From the IMG/VR virus record IMGVR_UViG_3300042507_001612, positions 1 to 24,178 of that record: DNA of 24,178 nt. One strand, given 5' to 3'. Below the pieces are notes generated by a model. It did not search any database, had not been told where the DNA came from, and saw nothing but the letters and a program-made list of their open reading frames with translations. The position numbers and the translations under genes are program-made. This document shows positions 14,805 to 20,308 of the stretch, one piece after another (position 1 is the stretch's first letter; each line of letters starts with the position of its first letter). Source of the stretch: a virus.

Positions 14805-16667
14805 TTAAATCGTATCATCTAACAATTGTGACTCATCTAATAACCCAGATTCTTCAGGTTTAGACTCTTTTTTTAACGATTCCATAATCATAGATTTAGT
14901 TTTAACCTTCATTTTCTTTAAAGAAGAATTCAATGCGTTTTGAGATTCAACCGCCATTGGTCCTTTTCTAAAAGTATGATATGTGCTGTCTCTACTAATG
15001 TCGGTTTGTTTACCAAGTGGGTCTCTACCCATATTTGCTTGGTCAGTTCCATAGGTTCCACCTTCGGTAGGTCTTCCAGCGCCAGGTTGACCACCTTCAG
15101 GCGAACCACCTTCTTCTTCTTGACCTTGTTGAGAAATCACAGCAAGGTCGTGTGGAGTTCCAAACGATTCACCTGTTTTAGCAGGGTCATTACCTTCAGT
15201 AGTAATTTGTTCGTGTCTAAATGATAACTTTAAATCATCAATTACTCTTTGTTGTTCTACTTCCCACTCATCCTCGGACATATTAAAGATATTTTTGTAA
15301 ATCCACTCTTGTGAAATCATCTTCAAATCCTTCAAGTCTCTTATAAGAGCTGTTTTTTCAGAAAGTAAAGCAATCTTTTCTTGTTCGTAGATAATAGATG
15401 GGTTCGTAAGCTCTAACTCAAAGTTAACAAGGTCTTCGTTTTCGTATCCTTGTGAGTAAAGGTGAACGATTGCGATTTTGGTAAGTTCTGATAGAACAAT
15501 CTTTTGAACTCTTTCAACAGTTCTTGCAAATCTAATGTCTTGTTGAGCAAGGGTTGCTTTACCTTCTACACCTTCTTCGTATCCGATGAATGCTTTAGGA
15601 ACTTTTAAAGCAGCCATCATTCTATTCTTCAGGTATTCAATATCATCAATACCACCGAACTCCATACCACTCAAAGAATCAATTTCAGTTCCGCTTTGAC
15701 CACCACGAACCGGTAAGAAGTAATCTTCTAACATATTCATCATGTTGAACTTGAGGTTGTAATCGCCTGTGTTAGGGTCAATGTATGGAACTTTTTTCAT
15801 TCCATCAATAATGTTCTGCATATGTTGGTCAACCTCTTGTGGTGGGATATTACCAACATCAATTTTAAAGATTCTTTTTTCAGGCGCTCTCATAATTCTA
15901 TGAATCATCATTGCGTCTTCCATAAGAGTCAATTGCTTCCAAGTTTTTCTAGCACCCTCTAACAAAGAACGACCATATGGTAAGAAATTTGAGTCGGCCA
16001 TCAATCTAAAATGCGCAACCTGATAAAATGGGAAATAAGTTTGTTTATCTTTACTACCATATGTAAAATTGGTAGAAGAACTCATACTTGCTAACTTGAA
16101 CCTAACCTCATAGGGGTTATCAGGATTAAATCCTTCTTCACGCTCAAGTTCGTATGCTGAAATTGGTTGAACATTTACAATACCAACACCCTCTTCAATA
16201 TCTAAATATAAAAAGTAATCACCATATTTGTTCATACCACGAACCCAAGCCCAAAGGTTAAATTCAATGTTTAAGATATCGTAAAATAAGTTGTGTAAGA
16301 TTTTCTTTAAAGTCTCATCCGAAGATTTGATACGAATTACATCACCCATATCATTCTTTAGGGTACACTCATCGGAGTAGATATCTAAAATAGAAGTGAT
16401 GATTGAATCTTTGTCCATCGCCTCATAGTCAGTATATAGTTCTAACTTATTTGAGTGATAGTTGAATTGTTGGTTGTAGGTTTCCCAATTTCTACGAGAT
16501 GTATGTAAACGACCAAATCTATCGTAATACGATGTTCCACGGATGTTACCTTGGGATTGAAGTCGTTGCGAATCTACAGTCTGTAAACGATTCTTACCAA
16601 CTCTTCTTACGATGACTTGGGTAGCGAATAGTTTTTGTAGTTTTCCAAATAATGAATTATCTGCCAT
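14805..16667 (-). CDS. 20: Portal vertex protein, T4 gp20-like
   Basis: The product has 620 aa; T4 gp20 has 524. Recognisable portal segments include RGTSYYDRFGRLHTSRRNWE (about 39-58), YEAMDKDSIITSILDIYSDE (80-99), the clip and stem region ending MRAPEKRIFKIDVGNIPP, and KNRMMAALKVPKAFIGYEEG, a signature of gp20 family portals. Residues 430-470 contain helices typical of the crown. The C-terminal region, about 505-560, is low-complexity Gly/Glu/Pro (EEEGGSPEGGQPGAGRPTEG), and the tail is Ser/Lys/Glu-rich, which accounts for the extra length. The dodecameric ring sits at one capsid vertex, nucleates head assembly and is the DNA channel. It lies directly after the terminase gene, with no tail sheath or tube genes between them as in T4. 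Confidence 0.95.
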   Translation of the reverse strand: MADNSLFGKLQKLFATQVIVRRVGKNRLQTVDSQRLQSQGNIRGTSYYDRFGRLHTSRRNWETYNQQFNYHSNKLELYTDYEAMDKDSIITSILDIYSDECTLKNDMGDVIRIKSSDETLKKILHNLFYDILNIEFNLWAWVRGMNKYGDYFLYLDIEEGVGIVNVQPISAYELEREEGFNPDNPYEVRFKLASMSSSTNFTYGSKDKQTYFPFYQVAHFRLMADSNFLPYGRSLLEGARKTWKQLTLMEDAMMIHRIMRAPEKRIFKIDVGNIPPQEVDQHMQNIIDGMKKVPYIDPNTGDYNLKFNMMNMLEDYFLPVRGGQSGTEIDSLSGMEFGGIDDIEYLKNRMMAALKVPKAFIGYEEGVEGKATLAQQDIRFARTVERVQKIVLSELTKIAIVHLYSQGYENEDLVNFELELTNPSIIYEQEKIALLSEKTALIRDLKDLKMISQEWIYKNIFNMSEDEWEVEQQRVIDDLKLSFRHEQITTEGNDPAKTGESFGTPHDLAVISQQGQEEEGGSPEGGQPGAGRPTEGGTYGTDQANMGRDPLGKQTDISRDSTYHTFRKGPMAVESQNALNSSLKKMKVKTKSMIMESLKKESKPEESGLLDESQLLDDTI

Positions 16668-16705
16668 AATGTTTTTCTTAACTAAAAGAGTATACTTTTA
16701 CAAGC

Positions 16706-16713
16706 TATAAATA
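16706..16713 (-). promoter_or_regulatory. TATTTATA motif upstream of portal gene
   Basis: Coding strand reads GTATATTTATAGC, 38 nt before ATG 16667, in the gap after the terminase stop. Confidence 0.4.
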
Positions 16714-16739
16714 TACAAAAAATAAACCACACTACCAAA

Positions 16740-18314
16740 TTAAAGTATCCAAGTCATATCAATATCGTTTCCACGACCATCTTTAATAACCCAAGGGTTG
16801 TGTTGACCCATTCTTGCATTGTAAACCCCACCATTTGTTTTTGAAATGTGACTTAATGCGGTACGGCTTAAATCTATACCCTGTTGTCTTAATTTTAATG
16901 CGGTGTCTCTTACCCAAAGTCCTGTGGAGAACGACATAACCAAGTCATCATTATACCCTTGTTGAGCTTCTGCTCTACTACCATTCCAAATGAATACGAA
17001 TAGTTCATCAATAAGACGCTTTGAGTGAATGATTGGTGTCTTTTCTCTCATATAGGTGTCAAGTTTAGAAATCACCAAAGGTCGTGTTCGTGAGGACATT
17101 GTAAAGCCCGGAACCATATCTTCTTTTTTCTTTAAATCCCAACCCCTACGAAGATGAATATCTTCATCAATATAACCTAAATCACGATACGAGTAATATA
17201 AATTTGTATAGTTTCTATCAATAACTTCTTGGATTACAGCCCAACCAATGTTTGCATTTTCAACCACCAACATTGCATTATTCCACTCTGCAGCAACGGA
17301 TGTAAGGAATGCCCCATATTGTTTGGTTTCAATCTTACCTTTGTATTCCGCAACTTGTTCTACAGTTTCAACATCAATAACGTGAAACGCTGAATAGTCA
17401 GTTGAGTCACCTCTAGCTACATCGGCAACCACCACATAGTCACGAGAATAATTTGGATATTCCCATAACCAATAGTTTCCATCAAATCCTCGTTTTTCAA
17501 TTGGGTCTTTAATGTAAGTTTCAGTATACCAAGTTAGGATTGCTGAGTCAACTACCGTGTAACCTGAACTGATAAAGTCACAATCACATTCTTGTGCTGC
17601 ACCCTTTTCACCAAGTAATTTTGTTTGACCATCCCTCCATTTTTGGTCTCGTTCAGGGTGAACTGTCCAGTGAAGTTTAATTGGATTCCAACTATCACCA
17701 GCCTCACCTTTTAACCAAATTTTGTGAAACCAATTACCCACACCATTTGGAGTTGATAACACAATGGCCTTACCACCGGTAGAAAGGGTTGATTGTGAAG
17801 AAGTCCAAATATCTTCAATATTGGAAATAAACGCAGCCTCATCCATAATCAACATTGAAAGAGCTTCAGAACGACCCGCGTCACCTGCTGCTGATGTTGC
17901 TTTGATTTGAGAACCATTTCTTAATCGTAAAGAAAGTTTATTATCCTCTTCGGTTTGACCTCTTAACCAACTTGGTAAATTTTCGTGCATAAACCTTACT
18001 TTAGTCACAAGGTTTTTTGCTACTTCTTGTTTGGTTGCAATTACCAATATGTTTTTGTCTTCGTGGAACAACATCATCCACAAAGAATATCCTGCCGATA
18101 GAGTAGAAATACCTAACTGGCGAGATTTAAGGATTACATTAAATCGGTGGTCATCAAATTCCCTCATCAAATCTTCTTGGAAATCATAAAGATTGAAAAG
18201 AATTTTACCTCGGTGGGGGTGTTGGATATAGCAATATTTCTTAAAGAAATACACGGGGTCTTTAGCACATTTAATATACTCTTCCCTAATAAGTTCTTTT
18301 AAACTTTTTGCCAT
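16740..18314 (-). CDS. 17: Terminase large subunit, T4 gp17-like
   Basis: The product has 524 aa; T4 gp17 has 610. Adenine-binding region: YDFQEDLM, residues 43-50. Walker A: SRQLGIST, 64-71. Walker B with catalytic Glu: LSMLIMDEA, 152-160. Coupling motif: LSTPNG, 186-191. The nuclease domain begins about residue 290 with DYVVVADVARGDSTDYS (Asp298), then VVENANIGW (Glu352) and NDDLVMSFS (Asp456/457), an RNase H-type metal triad. It packages concatemeric DNA through the portal and cuts it. Length is slightly short for T4-type enzymes because the C-terminal tail is reduced. No small terminase is visible. The portal gene follows. Confidence 0.96.
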   Translation of the reverse strand: MAKSLKELIREEYIKCAKDPVYFFKKYCYIQHPHRGKILFNLYDFQEDLMREFDDHRFNVILKSRQLGISTLSAGYSLWMMLFHEDKNILVIATKQEVAKNLVTKVRFMHENLPSWLRGQTEEDNKLSLRLRNGSQIKATSAAGDAGRSEALSMLIMDEAAFISNIEDIWTSSQSTLSTGGKAIVLSTPNGVGNWFHKIWLKGEAGDSWNPIKLHWTVHPERDQKWRDGQTKLLGEKGAAQECDCDFISSGYTVVDSAILTWYTETYIKDPIEKRGFDGNYWLWEYPNYSRDYVVVADVARGDSTDYSAFHVIDVETVEQVAEYKGKIETKQYGAFLTSVAAEWNNAMLVVENANIGWAVIQEVIDRNYTNLYYSYRDLGYIDEDIHLRRGWDLKKKEDMVPGFTMSSRTRPLVISKLDTYMREKTPIIHSKRLIDELFVFIWNGSRAEAQQGYNDDLVMSFSTGLWVRDTALKLRQQGIDLSRTALSHISKTNGGVYNARMGQHNPWVIKDGRGNDIDMTWIL

Positions 18315-18321
18315 ATATTTT

Positions 18322-18329
18322 TATTTATA
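18322..18329 (-). promoter_or_regulatory. TATAAATA (T4 late-promoter-like) next to terminase start
   Basis: Coding strand reads CTATAAATAAAAA, an exact T4 late-type box, but only 7 nt before ATG 18314. Transcription from it would leave almost no leader. It also overlaps the stop codon of the upstream gene, so it may be chance. Confidence 0.25.
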
Positions 18330-18732
18330 GAGCGAGCAATAACGTAACTGTAGCCGCTCCGCCAGCAAATCCAATTAAAAGACCTTGCCACATTTTAGAA
18401 GATTTTTCTCTTTTTAAAACTTTAATTTGGTCTTCTTTTAGAGAAATTACTTTGTTTTTTTCTACAATAACCAAATCTTTTGAAGTGATAATTTTATTTA
18501 AGTTTTCAACTTCAACTTTATATAAATCAATAGACTTTGAGTATAAAACAACTTTTCCTTGTGTTAGTTGTAATTCTTCAACACACAAGTCACGCTCTGC
18601 TTTTACTTTTAATGCTTTTTCAAGAGTGGCTCTTGGAACTGCAATTAAGTTAGGTTCAGTTGAAAGCGTCTGTGAAAGCGTCGGCAATGTCGTTATCAGA
18701 CATAGCGTCAAGCTTAGCAACATCTTTTTCAT
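18325..18732 (-). CDS. Membrane/coiled-coil protein, possible spanin partner
   Basis: The product has 135 aa, and AAGGAA lies 7 nt before ATG 18732. There is an N-terminal signal-like segment (MKKMLLSLTLCLITTLPTLS), a central coiled coil (about 35-105, EVENLNKIITSKDLVIVEKN) and a C-terminal membrane segment (WQGLLIGFAGGAATVTLLLA). It overlaps the end of the preceding gene by 77 nt in another frame. Two short, overlapping, membrane-anchored coiled-coil genes suggest a spanin pair (Rz/Rz1 type) that disrupts the outer membrane at lysis. A Cys is present in the signal region, but the residues around it (T-L-C) are a poor lipobox. A structural or membrane-linked role is the alternative. Confidence 0.65.
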   Translation of the reverse strand: MKKMLLSLTLCLITTLPTLSQTLSTEPNLIAVPRATLEKALKVKAERDLCVEELQLTQGKVVLYSKSIDLYKVEVENLNKIITSKDLVIVEKNKVISLKEDQIKVLKREKSSKMWQGLLIGFAGGAATVTLLLAL

Positions 18733-19000
18733 ATTGTTTCCTTAACTTATTAATTTGAGTATCTTTTTTATCAATCTGAACATCAATTCTCTTTAATTCT
18801 TTTTCAATATCTTTATTGATTTTTAAAAGAGAGTCCGATTGACTTTCCAACTTTTCAATCTGCGTGTTGTATTCTTGTTCACGCTCTTTCAACATTCTTT
18901 CGTAATCTTTTTTGTAACGATTGCCAGCAAAAAAGAATTGATATGCTAGTAATGCTAATAACGCAAGAATTACAATTTGTTGAGTATTGAATCGTTTCAT
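18656..19000 (-). CDS. Type II membrane coiled-coil protein, i-spanin-like
   Basis: The product has 114 aa, and ATG 19000 directly abuts the upstream TAA. Residues 8-25 (QIVILALLALLAYQFFFAG) are a single N-terminal membrane helix. Residues 28-100 are a continuous charged coiled coil (KLESQSDSLLKINKDIEKEL), followed by DNDIADAFTDAFN. This is the architecture of Rz-type inner-membrane spanins, and the out-of-frame overlap with the next gene strengthens that reading. No holin or endolysin is visible in the window, so the lysis link is inferential. Confidence 0.65.
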   Translation of the reverse strand: MKRFNTQQIVILALLALLAYQFFFAGNRYKKDYERMLKEREQEYNTQIEKLESQSDSLLKINKDIEKELKRIDVQIDKKDTQINKLRKQYEKDVAKLDAMSDNDIADAFTDAFN

Positions 19001-19267
19001 TTACTTTTTAGCAGCAGCTTTGGGCTCAGCTTTAGGAGCAGCTTTTTTCTTTGGGTAGTATCTTTTCTTTTTAGGAGCAGCTTTTTCTACCACATTAGCC
19101 ACATCGGAAGCTTCTTTTATTACTTTTTTAACAGCAACTTTTGCTTCTGCAACAGCAACCTTTACTTCGGCTACTTCTTTTTTAATTTCGGCAGTAGTTT
19201 CTTTGATTTTTTCATCAATGGTAGTTTTACCAAGTAACCAGTTCCAAGCTTTCTTTAATGTTTCCAT
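19001..19267 (-). CDS. Small Lys/Ala/Pro-tailed protein (88 aa)
   Basis: ATG 19267 (METLKKAWNWLLGKTTIDEK) is preferred to an in-frame TTG 12 nt upstream. Residues 1-15 are an amphipathic, Trp-containing helix, and 18-60 a helical heptad-like stretch alternating Lys, Glu, Val and Ala (AEVKVAVAEAKVAVKKVIKE). The tail from 64 is Lys/Ala/Pro-rich (APKKKRYYPKKKAAPKAEPK), like histone H1 C-termini. A DNA-binding or polyanion-binding tail is plausible, as is membrane association through the Trp helix. No family is recognised. A TATAAATA box lies 54 nt upstream. Confidence 0.6.
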   Translation of the reverse strand: METLKKAWNWLLGKTTIDEKIKETTAEIKKEVAEVKVAVAEAKVAVKKVIKEASDVANVVEKAAPKKKRYYPKKKAAPKAEPKAAAKK

Positions 19268-19310
19268 AATTTTTTCCAAATTTTAATTAAACTAATAATA
19301 AGTATGTAAT

Positions 19311-20279
19311 TCAATGTAATTTATTTATATATTCGTAATATAAATCAATATAAAGGTGTTTTTTATTATATTGATTTAACAAATACATACCATCAGTAAT
19401 TAACATATTTTTTGTAGAGATATATTTTGGGTCAGTTGATTCTAAATAATAATGATTTTTAGCACCCCATAAATGATATGCATATTCATCTACATAAAAT
19501 TGTGTTTGTAAAGTATCAGTTTTATCTGAAATAAATCCATACATACCATATATTAAATCCGACATACATTTAAATTTCATAGTTGGATTTAATTTTTTAT
19601 ACTCTTGTATTTTTGCAGCCATTAACCATTGTTCGGCTAATAGTTGAACCGGATATTGATTTATATAATAATGTTCTCTCATTTTTTTAAAATTAACATC
19701 ATACAATTCACCAGGATTATCAAATACTAATTCAAAATATCTATCAGCAAATGCGTTTTTTAATTCATCATTTCCCCAATAAGTCAAACATGCGTTTATT
19801 GGGAATGATTTAGAAAAAGATTCAATTTCAATATCACTCCATTTAAAATTTTCAGGAGTTGATATATTAAATGGAGTTGCATAATGAGTTGGACTTTCTC
19901 TATGCAATCCTATAAAATCATACTCATAAAAATACGAATAACTTTTGTGTAAAACTAAATCCATATCCATTATCATAAATGGAGCTTTTAATTTTTTTGT
20001 AGCCCATACTTTAGGAGATGCCCAAAATACATCTGATATTCTATGTGATGGGTAATCGCTAAAAAAATCATATTCTACTTTATCGTAAAGAGTATCTATA
20101 CCCATAGATTTAAAAATATCATATGACCTAATGTCTGTTAAAAGGTGTATGGGTATTGTTGGATTTAATGTTCGGTGTCGGACAACTGATAGTAATGCTA
20201 CTAATTGTTCAAATGGTGTAAAATCTAAACCACATCCAGGTCTGTGTTCTTGAAATACAAAAACATGATAAACTTTCAT
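19311..20279 (-). CDS. Glycosyltransferase-like protein with DxD motif
   Basis: The product has 322 aa, starting MKVYHVFVFQEHRPGCGLDF. The early region (SVVRHRTLNPTIPIHLLTDI) is typical of a GT-A nucleotide-sugar fold, followed by FMIMDMDLVLHK near residue 102, where D-M-D is a likely metal and nucleotide-binding DxD motif. A further conserved-looking element is QLLAEQWLMAAKIQEYKKLN (about 210-229). The protein is rich in Tyr, Asn and Ile, and its DNA looks more AT-rich than the neighbouring head genes, hinting at later acquisition. Phage glycosyltransferases modify DNA, virion proteins or host surface glycans; the substrate here is unknown. It lies between the 774-aa polyprotein-like gene and the lysis-like genes. 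Confidence 0.65.
   Translation of the reverse strand: MKVYHVFVFQEHRPGCGLDFTPFEQLVALLSVVRHRTLNPTIPIHLLTDIRSYDIFKSMGIDTLYDKVEYDFFSDYPSHRISDVFWASPKVWATKKLKAPFMIMDMDLVLHKSYSYFYEYDFIGLHRESPTHYATPFNISTPENFKWSDIEIESFSKSFPINACLTYWGNDELKNAFADRYFELVFDNPGELYDVNFKKMREHYYINQYPVQLLAEQWLMAAKIQEYKKLNPTMKFKCMSDLIYGMYGFISDKTDTLQTQFYVDEYAYHLWGAKNHYYLESTDPKYISTKNMLITDGMYLLNQYNKKHLYIDLYYEYINKLH
19322..19329 (-). promoter_or_regulatory. TATAAATA, T4 late-promoter-like box
   Basis: Coding strand reads TATATAAATAAATTAC, an exact match to the T4 late consensus TATAAATA, 54 nt before ATG 19267. It lies within the 3' end of the glycosyltransferase-like gene. Confidence 0.4.
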
Positions 20280-20296
20280 CGAAACTTGTTTTTATT

Positions 20297-20304
20297 AATA
20301 AATA
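20297..20304 (-). promoter_or_regulatory. TATTTATT motif upstream of glycosyltransferase-like gene
   Basis: Coding strand reads CACTATTTATTAAT, 17 nt before ATG 20279 and just after the stop of the 774-aa gene. Confidence 0.4.
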
Positions 20305-20308
20305 GTGT

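Noticed and set aside
18308-18745. Plus-strand 145-aa ORF opposite the spanin-like genes
   Set aside because: Composition is not protein-like, and it lies opposite two minus-strand genes with good starts and coiled-coil/membrane architecture.
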